From Geothermovivens sp964644845 (GTDB lineage: Bacteria > Zhuqueibacterota > Zhuqueibacteria > Oleimicrobiales > Geothermoviventaceae), in assembly GCA_964644845.1 (NCBI GenBank), contig CAZXXS010000077.1:1-64000 (forward strand): 64,000 nucleotides of DNA. Direction: 5' to 3'. How positions within the stretch are numbered: position 1 is the stretch's first letter; each line of letters opens with the position of its first letter. Shown piece by piece: positions 26,433-35,800 of this stretch. The notes beneath the pieces were generated by a model. It did not search any database, was not told where the DNA came from, and was given only the letters and a program-made list of their open reading frames with translations. A program made the position numbers and the translations under genes.

Positions 26433-26486
26433 CCGCCCGGGGAGCCAATCCCAGGTTACTGGGCATGCGCCACCCCAAGGCGGCTT
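26433..26486 (-). repeat. Dispersed repeat R2, copy c
   Basis: Read on the minus strand it begins AAGCCGCCTT and ends CTCCCCGGGCGG. It aligns with 11812-11869 but lacks the fully paired 8-bp hairpin of that copy. Confidence 0.6.
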
Positions 26487-26660
26487 GGTTGGCGGTTTGC
26501 CAGGCCAGCGGCACTTTGCCCTGTCCCCACATTTCCATTAATCCCCAACATCTCCTCCAACCTCGCCACGCCATCCACGATGCACCAGCTGGTGTCCGTA
26601 CGAGGAATCCGGAAAGCCCAGGGGAGCGTTCCCTGGCCGGAAGACAGTTTCGCACAGACC

Positions 26661-26824
26661 CGTCCGCGCAGGCGGACGCGGGGTTGTCCAGCGGCGGCGT
26701 TTGCTCCGCTGCTGAAGAGAACAAATGCGAACCCAAACGACCCGGCTAACAGGTTGCGGTTCTTATTTGTCAGTTTTGTCAGTCCCTCATCTGCGGGTCA
26801 CGTCCTGGGCGTTTCGGAAATCCT
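26661..26824 (-). repeat. Dispersed repeat R1, copy 2
   Basis: 164 bases; the reverse complement matches 11912-12075 end to end, with identical first 15 and last 12 bases and several shared blocks between. On this strand the final part (CGTCCGC-CTGC-GCGGACG) can fold into a 7-bp hairpin that the other copy keeps only imperfectly. Confidence 0.75.
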
Positions 26825-26918
26825 CCGAAAGGATGCGAGGATGGGAGGGAACTCAGACGTGCCTCTCCCAGCCGGGATCCAATCCGCGGGCTGCGTGAGA
26901 AGCCTTTCCGCTTTTGAC

Positions 26919-26947
26919 TTGCTTATCCAACCATGGATTCGTATATT
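26919..26947 (+). promoter_or_regulatory. Promoter of the ferredoxin gene, TTGCTT-N17-TATATT
   Basis: -35 TTGCTT at 26919-26924, spacer 17, -10 TATATT at 26942-26947. The expected start near 26954 is about 95 bases before the ferredoxin ATG. A TTGACT overlaps the left side of the -35 box but would give a 22-base spacer. Confidence 0.75.
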
Positions 26948-27049
26948 CGCGCGAATTCTCGTGCTGGTATGGTTGTTGTTGAGCCATTTTGCGTTTCCAT
27001 TCGACAAGCGAGGTAGGAACCCCAACGCAATGACCAAGGAGGCAGAACC

Positions 27050-27244
27050 ATGGCAATGAAGATCATCGCCGAGGATTGTATCAACTGCGGTGCTTGCGAG
27101 CCGGAATGCCCGGTTGGTGCAATCAGCGAGGGTGAGGACACGTACGTGATTGATCCAAACCTCTGCGTTGAGTGTGAGGGTTACTACGACAGCCCGCAGT
27201 GTGTGGAGGTCTGCCCGGTCGACTGCATTGTGAAGGCCGACTGA
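27050..27244 (+). CDS. 2[4Fe-4S] ferredoxin
   Basis: A 64-residue electron carrier. Cluster motifs are C10-I-N-C-G-A-C-x3-C-P and, after a longer loop, C39-x2-C-x8-C-x3-C-P. The eight-residue insert within the second motif (E-G-Y-Y-D-S-P-Q) is the form seen in YfhL/Fdx-type ferredoxins of many bacteria. An AAGGAGG box lies seven bases before the ATG. It is a single-gene unit with its own promoter and a strong terminator, suggesting high expression. It could serve the FrhB-like or other reductases, but nothing in the context proves this. Confidence 0.95.
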   Translation: MAMKIIAEDCINCGACEPECPVGAISEGEDTYVIDPNLCVECEGYYDSPQCVEVCPVDCIVKAD

Positions 27245-27313
27245 CGCAGGTGAAAAGCTGCGGAGCTCGCATTACACGCGCATCAGATCTGTTGCAGCTT
27301 GGACCAGTGGATC

Positions 27314-27357
27314 GGGGTAGGAGGGCGCCGCGGCGCGCTTCCTACCCCTGTTTGTTT
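27314..27357 (+). terminator. Intrinsic terminator after the ferredoxin gene
   Basis: GGGGTAGGA (27314-27322) pairs with TCCTACCCC (27340-27348). A G/C-rich loop can pair further, and TGTTTGTTT follows. The next gene starts only about 20 bases later, so it must rely on read-through or on a promoter I cannot see. Confidence 0.9.
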
Positions 27358-27378
27358 CTGCCGATCTTGGGATTGCGA

Positions 27379-29235
27379 ATGATGCTTCGAAGGCTCACCT
27401 TGTGGAGTGTGTTGGGGGCGTTTCTGTTCGCCGTCGCGTCTGCTTTTGCTGCTACACCGATCATGCCTGTGGATGCCGTTCGGCCCGGCATGAAAGGCGT
27501 GGGCAAAACCGTGTTCTCCGGAACGGAAATCGAGGAGTTCGGCGTCGAAATCATCGACGTGATCCGGAACTACTACCCCCAGCAAGACATTGTGTTGGCC
27601 AGACTGGTGGGACCGAATGTGGAGAAGACGGGCGTAGCCGCGGGGATGAGCGGAAGTCCAGTTTACATCGACGGGAAATTGCTGGGGGCAGTAGCCTACC
27701 GCTTTGGCGTCTTTACCAAAGAGGCTCTCGCGGGCATTATGCCCATCGAGCAAATGCTGCCAGTGCTCGAGCGGCAGGCGCGTCGAGAGAACCTCTGGGG
27801 ACACGCCACGGTGCCGATGCAGCCTTTTCTGCGTGCTGCATTGGGCGTGAGCGACGACGACCCTTTCCTGAAAATCGCCAACCGTGCGGTTGCGACCGAG
27901 ACTGCGAGCCTGCAACCGTGGCCCCATCTGCTGGTGATGTCGGGATTTAGCCAGCCAGTTCGGGAGTGGGCCAAGCCGTTTCTGACGGGTTTGGGCTTCC
28001 AGGTTGCTCAAGGAGGCAGCGGTTCCATGTCGGCCGGCTCACGGTCAGACAGCAGTCTTGTGCCCGGCGCTGGGGTGGCTCTTGTGCTCGTCGATGGCGA
28101 CATGAGTCTGGACGTGGTGGGTACGATCACGTGGCGCGACGGTAACCGTATCCTCGCGTTCGGTCACCCCGTGTTCGACACCGGCCCGGTTGAATTCCCC
28201 CTCGGGACGGTGAAAATCGCCACGACGATTGCGAGCCCCCTGGGTTCGAACAAGTTTCCTGTCCTTACGGGACTGGCGGGAACCTTCTACCAGGATCGGC
28301 TGTCTGGTTCGTACGGCGAGATTGGTTCGCTTCCGCCCCTTACACCAGTCACGGTGAGTTGCCGGGGTGCGGATCTGGAGCCGAGAGAGTTTCACTTTCG
28401 TGCTGCCCTTGGTCCCTCGCTGCGTGTGATGATGCCCTTCTACCTGCGGGTGGTTCTGATCAACGCCATCGAATCGGCCCGCATGAGCGGCGGCGATTAC
28501 AGCTTACGTTTGCGCGGTGTCCTGAGGGTCAACGGTTCTTACACTGTGCACTTCGACGATTTCTACGCTCGCCAGGAAGTGGCGGGTTTCATGTCGCCCA
28601 TGGACGATGCGTTGCGGGCCACAATGGATGTGTCCTCCGCACTTGCTTCGCTGATGCTCAATCCGTTCAAACCCGTGCGCGTGGACAGCCTTGGTCTTTC
28701 GGTGGAGATCCTCCCGCGCAGTCGCCGGGCGGTCCTGCTTCGCGTCTGGCACGATCGTGGTACAGTTCAACCTGGTGATTCGGTAACTTTTGTGGTCTCC
28801 CTGCTGACGCTCGAGGGACAAAAGCTGCAAGAAACGTTTCGCTACCACGTGCCGAACAACCTCAAGGCAGGTAGCCGGCTGAGCATCCTAATTGGCGGTG
28901 CCAAAGAGCTGACGCGTTCAGATCTTCGGAACTTTCCCTTCCGTTTCAGACCTCAGAATTTTGACCAGCTTGTGCGGTTGCTGAACACCGGACGACGCAA
29001 CGATCGTCTTTACATGCAGGTTCGCGTGAACGAAGTCGGTGCCGAAATGGGCGGTCAAGAACTGCCGGCGTTGCCGCCTTCTTTGATCGGCATCCTGAAT
29101 GCACGTCGGGATGCGGGCGGTGTGAGCGCAGTGCGCAGCAAGATTCTCGTTGACAGGTTTGTCGACCTCGGGTACGAAGTGACAGGTAGCCGGACCATTT
29201 CACTCAAAGTGACGGATGGCGAAAATGAGAAGTAA
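27379..29235 (+). CDS. Exported SpoIVB-type (S55) serine peptidase-domain protein
   Basis: Signal peptide at 1-23 (Arg-Arg, hydrophobic core, A-S-A-F-A). A SpoIVB peptidase S55 domain follows from about 30 to 330, with the catalytic-type motif G-M-S-G-S-P-V-Y-I-D-G-K. In the middle is F-G-H-P-V-F-D, which resembles the conserved F-G-H of the family. The C-terminal half (to 618) has no feature I recognise. In spore formers SpoIVB cleaves SpoIVFA to activate a sigma factor; here, in an outer-membrane bacterium with no sporulation genes in view, the role must differ. The ATG at 27379 (or 27382) is chosen by the signal peptide; its ribosome site is weak. The gene overlaps the next by 11 bases. 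Confidence 0.82.
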   Translation: MMLRRLTLWSVLGAFLFAVASAFAATPIMPVDAVRPGMKGVGKTVFSGTEIEEFGVEIIDVIRNYYPQQDIVLARLVGPNVEKTGVAAGMSGSPVYIDGKLLGAVAYRFGVFTKEALAGIMPIEQMLPVLERQARRENLWGHATVPMQPFLRAALGVSDDDPFLKIANRAVATETASLQPWPHLLVMSGFSQPVREWAKPFLTGLGFQVAQGGSGSMSAGSRSDSSLVPGAGVALVLVDGDMSLDVVGTITWRDGNRILAFGHPVFDTGPVEFPLGTVKIATTIASPLGSNKFPVLTGLAGTFYQDRLSGSYGEIGSLPPLTPVTVSCRGADLEPREFHFRAALGPSLRVMMPFYLRVVLINAIESARMSGGDYSLRLRGVLRVNGSYTVHFDDFYARQEVAGFMSPMDDALRATMDVSSALASLMLNPFKPVRVDSLGLSVEILPRSRRAVLLRVWHDRGTVQPGDSVTFVVSLLTLEGQKLQETFRYHVPNNLKAGSRLSILIGGAKELTRSDLRNFPFRFRPQNFDQLVRLLNTGRRNDRLYMQVRVNEVGAEMGGQELPALPPSLIGILNARRDAGGVSAVRSKILVDRFVDLGYEVTGSRTISLKVTDGENEK

Positions 29236-31318
29236 CACCGCCGTGCGAGGGCTCATCGTGGTGGCCTTAATCTGGAGCCAAACTGCGGGGGCGTCCTCGG
29301 CGAAACGCAAGACGTTTGACGGGTTTGATTTTCTCAAAAATGGCAAGACGAACGGGATTGCGGTCAACGAGCGAGGCATTCTGAAGCTCGGTTACCGGTT
29401 GTCTACGGTCTGGGCCCCTGAAACGCCGTACATCTGGGACGTGGTTTCGGAAGGCGACAACACCGTTCTGGCGTCCATTGGTTCGGACGGTCAGGTGTAC
29501 CGTGTGGATGTGGCCAGCGGCAGAGCCAGGCTGGTTTTCGATGCCGAAGAGGCCGTGGTCAGCGCGCTTTGCAGGGAGCCCGGAGGCGCATTCTTGGCTG
29601 GAACGTCGCCAGACGGCAAGTTGTACCGGGTCGATCCGTCCGGCGAGCCGCAGGTGATTTTCGACCCGCCGGACAAGTACATCTGGAGCGTGTTGAAAGG
29701 ACCACACGGTTCCACTTTGGTTGCCACTGGGGAAAAGGGGCGTCTCTACCGTCTGGAAGCTTCCGGTAGAGTGGACACGCTGCTTCGAACGAACGATGAA
29801 CACGTGCGTTGCCTCGCCGTGGATGCCAAAGGGAATGTCTTCGTCGGCACTTCGGACAACGGCATTGTTTACGTTGTCGGCCCGCAGGGCAAGATCAGGG
29901 TGCTCTACGACGCGCCGCTCGAAGAGGTGGTTCAGCTGGCTCTGGTACCCTCCGGGGACGTCCTCGCTGTGACGCTCGGTAAAGTGCCGGCAAAGGCTCA
30001 GTCCGCCACAAAGGCAAGCGCCAGCTCGAGCTCCACCGCCGAGAGACTGCTGTCAATTCTGGGCGAGACCAAGCAGAAGAGCGAGGTGTACCGACTGGAC
30101 CCTCAAGGATTTGCAGAGAAAATCTGGAGTTCCACAGACGAGCAGGTGTACACGGTGTTGCCCGAGACCGACTCGACCTGTCTCGTGGGCACCGGGGCGT
30201 CCGGCAAAGTGTACCGCCTGAATCGCAATGGCGGCAAAGACTACCTCGGCAAATTCGATCCGTCACACGTAGTGCGGTTGCTGAAAGTAGGCGGCGAAAT
30301 TGTCGGTTGTACGGCGAATCCCGGCCGACTGATTGCCCTGCGTGATCAACAGAATCGTGAGGGCCAGTACATTTCCCCTGTTTACGATGCCAAACTCCCC
30401 TCACGCTGGGGCAGCATGATGTGGCAGACGCACGGCAGAGGTTCTGTGGAGCTTTACGCGCGTTCCGGAAACACGAAAAAACCGGATGAAACGTGGAGTC
30501 AGTGGCAGGGACCACTACGGGACGGCGAGGGCGAGCACGTCAACGCACCAGTTGGGCGCTTTTTTCAGTGGAAGCTCGTCATGAAGGGCAGCCGCGATTT
30601 TGAGGTAGGCAAGGTGGCGCTTACGTACCTTTCGAAAAACGCACCACCACGTGTTACCGAAGTGACCGTCTACGGACCGAACATCTACTACACAGGAGCG
30701 GCGACGGCGAGCAGTGCTAAGGAGGCAGCCCCTGGTGAAGGGCTGGCGACACCGAAGTCGCTTGGTGACAAGAAGACGAAACTCGGTTACCGAACCGTTC
30801 GCTGGTCGTTTGAGGACCCAAACGCCGACAAGCTCGTGTTTGACGTGGCCATTCGGCACGAAGCGTGGAAACGGTGGAAAACCCTTGGGCACCGCCTTGC
30901 GGAGAGCGCTTACGCTGTTGACACGCGCACTTTACCAGAAGGGCGCTACCGTGTTCGTGTGATCGCAAACGACAGCCCCGAGAATCCCCCGGGGACGGCC
31001 AGGCACAGTGCTGCGGCCACGGCCGACTTTGTTGTCGACCACTCAGCGCCAGTCTTCAACGGACTCAGGATTTTGAGAGAGAATGGTGAGATCTGGCTGG
31101 AGTTTGAGGTAAGGGATAAGTTGAGCCGTTTGAGCTCTGTGCGGCTCGCCGTGGATGCCGGTGAGTGGCAAAAACTGGCCCCCGTCGATGGCCTTTGCGA
31201 CACGCAGCACGAGCGTTTCCACGTGCCCCTGCCAAAGAACGCCAACGGGCAGGTTGTGGCGTTACGCGCCACCGATGCGTCGGGGAACACCGGCTACACC
31301 TGGACGGAGGTTAAATGA
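29225..31318 (+). CDS. Exported beta-propeller protein with Ig-like C-terminus, function unknown
   Basis: Signal peptide at about 1-26. Between about 60 and 240 at least four repeats of some 40 residues of the form G-x-V-Y-R-V/L-D-x-x-G-x3-V-L/I-F/Y-D are seen, typical of a beta-propeller blade series. More blades follow after a low-complexity Ser/Ala/Lys segment (about 260-280). The region 380-697 looks like beta-sandwich modules, including a stretch opening P-P-R-V-T-E-V and one with D-H-S-A-P-V-F-N-G. No catalytic motif is visible; it probably binds a partner in the periplasm. The first ATG (29216) would add three residues; I prefer 29225, with GGA eight bases upstream. It is coupled to the S55 gene and to nrnA (ATGA). 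Confidence 0.72.
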   Translation: MRSNTAVRGLIVVALIWSQTAGASSAKRKTFDGFDFLKNGKTNGIAVNERGILKLGYRLSTVWAPETPYIWDVVSEGDNTVLASIGSDGQVYRVDVASGRARLVFDAEEAVVSALCREPGGAFLAGTSPDGKLYRVDPSGEPQVIFDPPDKYIWSVLKGPHGSTLVATGEKGRLYRLEASGRVDTLLRTNDEHVRCLAVDAKGNVFVGTSDNGIVYVVGPQGKIRVLYDAPLEEVVQLALVPSGDVLAVTLGKVPAKAQSATKASASSSSTAERLLSILGETKQKSEVYRLDPQGFAEKIWSSTDEQVYTVLPETDSTCLVGTGASGKVYRLNRNGGKDYLGKFDPSHVVRLLKVGGEIVGCTANPGRLIALRDQQNREGQYISPVYDAKLPSRWGSMMWQTHGRGSVELYARSGNTKKPDETWSQWQGPLRDGEGEHVNAPVGRFFQWKLVMKGSRDFEVGKVALTYLSKNAPPRVTEVTVYGPNIYYTGAATASSAKEAAPGEGLATPKSLGDKKTKLGYRTVRWSFEDPNADKLVFDVAIRHEAWKRWKTLGHRLAESAYAVDTRTLPEGRYRVRVIANDSPENPPGTARHSAAATADFVVDHSAPVFNGLRILRENGEIWLEFEVRDKLSRLSSVRLAVDAGEWQKLAPVDGLCDTQHERFHVPLPKNANGQVVALRATDASGNTGYTWTEVK

Positions 31319-32304
31319 TCGAAGAGCAGGTCTGGCAGGAACTGGCGGACAGGCTGGAGAAAGCCGAGCGAATTGTCATCACAACGCACGTGAACCCGGA
31401 CGGCGATGCCATCGGGTCAGAAGTGGCTGTTTCTGAAATCCTGGCCCAGAAGGGTAAGCAGGTTCACATTTTCAACCACTCGCCGACGCCGAAGCTTTAC
31501 GATTTTTTGAACGTGCGCGGCTGGATCGAACACTTCGATGCTGACCGGCATGAGCCGATCATTCAGGAGGCTGATCTGGCCATCATCTTGGACATCAGCG
31601 ACTGGGCTCGCCTTGGGGATGTGGGCAAGGCTCTTCAGCGCGCCGATGTTTACCGCGTGTGCATCGATCACCACATCGTGAGCGACGAGGTGGCTCAGCT
31701 GATGGCGATCGACCGCAGCGCTTCTTGCACCGGAGAGATCGTGTTCGATTTGACCAAACGAACCGGAGCCAATGTCTCAGGGGTTCTGGCCGAAGCTTTG
31801 TACACCTGTGTGCTCACGGACACGGGATCCTTCCGTTTTACGAACACAACCCCGAAAGCGCACAGGATGGCGGCCGAGTTGATCGAGAAGGGCGTGCCGT
31901 TTTTGGAAATCTACGAGCGTGTGTACGAGCAGAATTCACCCGGGCGAATCTGCTTGCTGGCGGAGGCGATTCGGGACCTTCACTTCGAGAATGGCGGCAA
32001 GATCGCCTGGTTTCGAGTGACGCAGAAAATGCTGAAGCGGTGCAACGCTTCCTACTGGGAGACGGAAAACCTACCTGAGATGCCGCGCAGCATCCAGGGT
32101 GTTGAAGTCACCATCATGTTTGCTGAGACGGCGGAGGGTTTTGTCAAAATCAGTCTCCGCTCCAAAGGGCGCGTAAGTGTGCACGACCTGGCGAACAAAT
32201 TCGGCGGCGGTGGTCACCCCTACGCTGCGGGAGCCCGCTTGCAAGGGACTCTGGACGAGGTCGTACCGGTGATTTTGAACGAGGCAAAAGCGCTTTTCCG
32301 CTGA
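31315..32304 (+). CDS. nrnA: DHH-family phosphoesterase, NrnA-like oligoribonuclease/pAp phosphatase
   Basis: Degrades short RNA oligonucleotides and 3'-phosphoadenosine 5'-phosphate in related organisms. Motifs: H-V-N-P-D29-G-D31-A-I-G-S, D93 in L-D-I-S-D, D118-H-H120, and the DHHA1 domain's G-G-G-G-H-P-Y-A-A-G-A near 290-300. Length of 329 is typical. The ATG overlaps the propeller gene's stop (ATGA). Grouping of a cytosolic nanoRNase with two exported proteins is odd and may reflect co-transcription only. Confidence 0.92.
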   Translation: MIEEQVWQELADRLEKAERIVITTHVNPDGDAIGSEVAVSEILAQKGKQVHIFNHSPTPKLYDFLNVRGWIEHFDADRHEPIIQEADLAIILDISDWARLGDVGKALQRADVYRVCIDHHIVSDEVAQLMAIDRSASCTGEIVFDLTKRTGANVSGVLAEALYTCVLTDTGSFRFTNTTPKAHRMAAELIEKGVPFLEIYERVYEQNSPGRICLLAEAIRDLHFENGGKIAWFRVTQKMLKRCNASYWETENLPEMPRSIQGVEVTIMFAETAEGFVKISLRSKGRVSVHDLANKFGGGGHPYAAGARLQGTLDEVVPVILNEAKALFR

Positions 32305-32868
32305 GTCTTCGGGATGTTCGTTGCCTTCCGGGTGCCTCGGGGCGCCCAGGGTGGACCGGGGGGTGGGGGAGATCCAGACATCGAGCTGATCGAATGCGCG
32401 CACCTCAGTTGCAGCCCGCGTTGCGCTGCTCAGCCAAGCACGGCTGTTTGCGGAACGCGGATTCTTCCGTTGTCAGCCACTGTGCTTTCCTCACCCCGAC
32501 CCGGGACTCCCTGCGCTGCAAGGTTCGTCCAAGCGAAACCGATGGTTTGAAGAACGGAGGTTCGAGTAACGTCTCACGATTTTGTTGCTGAATCTGAGAC
32601 TCGTTCACTTTGTTGCCTTCCTCGGAGCGGCTGGAATCCGAGGCACGGGCTTTGCAAGTTGGGCGGTAGCTGATCGCCGGCGCGTGAGGGATCCGTTTAT
32701 CTGCACGAGCGTTCGACGAGCGAGGGGGATTCGGAAGCACACATCTTGGGTAAGTCAAGGAAGTTACGGGAGTTCGAGGGGCGGAAGGCGGTGGGGTTGC
32801 CGTGGCCGTTTGACCGGAGGGATGGAACGATTTGAAAGTCCCAAGCCGAGGGAGGAGTTAAAATCGCA
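32305..32868. other. 560-base intergenic region between nrnA and the kinase cluster
   Basis: A hairpin at 32330-32347 (GGGTGCC-TCGG-GGCGCCC, one G-U pair) lies just after nrnA but has no T-run. No gene, and no promoter with clear boxes, was found before the kinases. Confidence 0.4.
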
Positions 32869-35800
32869 GTGGACGGAAATCGATCGACACTGGGCAGTAT
32901 CGAACCAGAAGGGCTTGACCGGATCGCGGCTGTTGCGACCCTGGTAGAAGCGATCTCCGCGCGCGGCGATTTGCCGGAAATCTTTCAAATCGCCAAGCGT
33001 AGCCTGACGGATCTGCTCCCCGTCGATCAAGTGCTGGTTTTGCTCGTGGACGAAAGCCAGCAAATCCTCACCATTTCGCCAGCCCTGAACCGCGACACGA
33101 TCATCGGTGAACAGGGGGCCATGGTTCCGCTGGCTCAGACGGTGCTTCGGGAGGTCGTTGAAGAGAACCGCCCAGTGATCCGTTCGGACCTGGGGGGGCA
33201 CGAGGATCTGCCGGAAGGCGACACGTACTTCGTGCCGCCGGACGCACTTTCCGACATGGCTGTGCCGATTTCTCTTGGCAAAGAAGTCCTTGGTGTTTTG
33301 CACCTGGCCAGCTCCTTTCCCAACGCTTTCAACCGGCATCACGAATTCATCGCTCAGGAAATTGCCCTGCTGTTAGCGATGGCCATCGAACGTGCCCGAC
33401 AGCAGCGGTTGAAGGAGGAAAGCGAGCGTGCGCACGAGCTGTGGCTTTCGCGCTACCAGCAGCTTTTCCGTTTTGTGCACACCCCGACTGCTGTTGTGAA
33501 CCTCCGCGAACGGGTGATTGAGGAAGCCAACCCGGCTTTGGCTGAGTTGCTCAAGTACGAGGCGAAAGATCTGGAACAGCTGAGTTTGGAGAGGGCGGTC
33601 GAGGCGGAGTCGTTACCCGGGCTGATGCAGCTCCTGAACACGGCCAAAGAGGCGGGGAGGGCTGTGCAAGGACGGGTAACCTTGCGCAATGCTGATGGGC
33701 GTTACATCGAGGCGGCCGTGCGTGCCTTGCCGCCTGCTGGCGCGCACGTCAACCGCTTGCTGGTGTTGTTCAATCCACTTGTGCCAGGGGGGCAGCTGGA
33801 GAAAGAGGCGGAAGAGCGTCTTCTTGCCCTTGAGGACGTGCTGCGTCGAGCTCTGGAGGTGCTGAAAAGCAAGGGGTCTCTGGAGGCGTTGCGCACCGTT
33901 CTTCTTGGTCTGGGTACGACCCTACGTGCTCGCTACGGTGCGGTCCTCATGCGCCAGGACGGCGGCCAGGGTGAGCTGAGGCTGGAGCTGGCGGAGATTT
34001 TCGGCGAACGTGTGCCGGAAGGCGTACCGGCCAACGCCTGGTTGGCTGGGTTGGCAGAGGGGCCGCACGATCGGGTGATTCAAGAGGGACGCTCGCTGTT
34101 CGTGCCGGATGTTTGGCACGAGGAAGAATTCGAGCGCTGGCGCCCCGTTGCCGAACGGCTTGGCTACGAGGGGGCCGTGATTGTGCCGCTTCAGGGACGC
34201 AGTCAGACCTTAGGGACTCTGGCGCTTTACTTCCCGCGTGGTGTGCAGGTGCACAACCTCGACGTAGCGCTTATCTCTGCGGCTGGCAATTTCGTCGGCC
34301 TGATCCTGGAAAACCTGGAGCTTGAGCGCACCCTGGGCGAGAAATCGCGCCACATTGCAGCAGTGAACCAGATCACGAACTCGATCAGTTCGAACCTGGA
34401 GCTGGAAGAGGTCATTCGCGCTACCTTCGCCGAAACGAAGAAGGTCATCGACTACGACGAGGGTTGCATCACGCTGTTCGGCAAGCGACCGGACGAGGTG
34501 CAGCTCTTCACCGTGGTCTCCGATCGGATTGGCAAGAACCTGAAAAAATCGGCCTGGCGACGGTTCGGCAAGGGCGACCTCGGCTGGTTAAACGTGCATC
34601 CCGCCAAAGGGAGTGTGTACCCGAAAGAACTGCAAGAACTTGGCGAGCAGATGCAGTCGAAGATCAACGTGCTTCTGTTGTCGAGGAGCAAGTACCTGGG
34701 CACGTTCGAGCTCGCCAGTCTTGACCGGCAGGCTTTCAGGCCTGCGCACCTGGAATTCCTCCGGCAAATCGCCAGCCAGATCGCGACAGCCATCGAGAAC
34801 GCGCGCCTGTTCGAAGAAGCCAACGAGCGCGTGCGGGAATTCTCGGTGGTGGCCGAGGTGAGCAAGTCGGTAACGTCGTCACTGGAAGTGGATGAGGTGC
34901 TGGATCACATCGTGAAGGCGGCAGCCAAGGCCATGAACGCCCGCGTGTGTACACTGCAGTTTGTTGAGAATTACGAGCCGCTTTCCAGCACGGTGGTCAG
35001 CGCCGACGAGTGGCGTGGTGCCCTGCCAAACGGCGAGTATGCCAACGCTGTGAGAAAAATCGTAGAAGAGCGTCGCCCCGTGGTAGTTGAAGATCTGGCG
35101 CCGATGCTTTCTCGGAAGACTCGTGGTGCTCCTAAGCTGCGCTCGTTCCTCGGTGTGCCGGTCATCTCGCGGGGGCGACCGATCGCTGTGCTTTCTGTCT
35201 TCTGGGACACCGTGCGAAAACCGGCTGAACGGGACCTGCACCTGATTACAACAGTTGCCAACCAGGCCGCAAGCGCCATCGACAACGCACGCCTGTACCA
35301 GCAAACCCGGCGGACGGCTGAGGAACTGAGCCGGGCGAATGAGGAACTCGAAAACTTCGTTTTCACGGTGACGCACGATCTGAAATCACCGATTGTTTCC
35401 ATTCAGGGTTTCACCTCTTTGGTGCTCGAGGACTACGCTGAAATTCTGGACGACGAAGCGCGACAGTACCTCGAGCGAGTGCTGAAAAACGTGGCTCAGA
35501 TGGAACGCCTCATCGAAGACCTGCTCGAATTTTCCCGTGTCGGACGGCTCAGTCGACCGTACGAGAAAGTTTCGTCCAAGGAAATCGTGGATGAAGTGCT
35601 CTCCGACTACACCTACCGAATTCAGGAGAAGGGCATCGAAGTTCACGTTGCGGACGACCTGCCTGAGATTGTTTGCGATCCTGACCAGATCAACCAGGTA
35701 TTCACGAATCTGATTTCGAACGCCGTCAAGTACCTTGGCAAGCGCAAGAACCCACGAATTGAGATCGGGTGGCGCGACGCCGAGGATTCCGTAATCTTCT

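Larger units (their letters stand above)
26388..27049. other. 660-base intergenic region with dispersed repeats and the ferredoxin promoter
   Basis: No gene is supported. It contains repeat R2 (26433-26486) and repeat R1 (26661-26824), both on the minus strand, and the promoter at 26919-26947 with a leader of about 95 bases. Confidence 0.6.

Noticed and set aside
26191..26736. 181-codon minus-strand frame covering repeat R1/R2, sharing a few residues with a frame at 11.7-12.0 kb
   Set aside because: The shared residues follow from the DNA repeat; the frame in the other copy is broken by a stop and composition is not protein-like.
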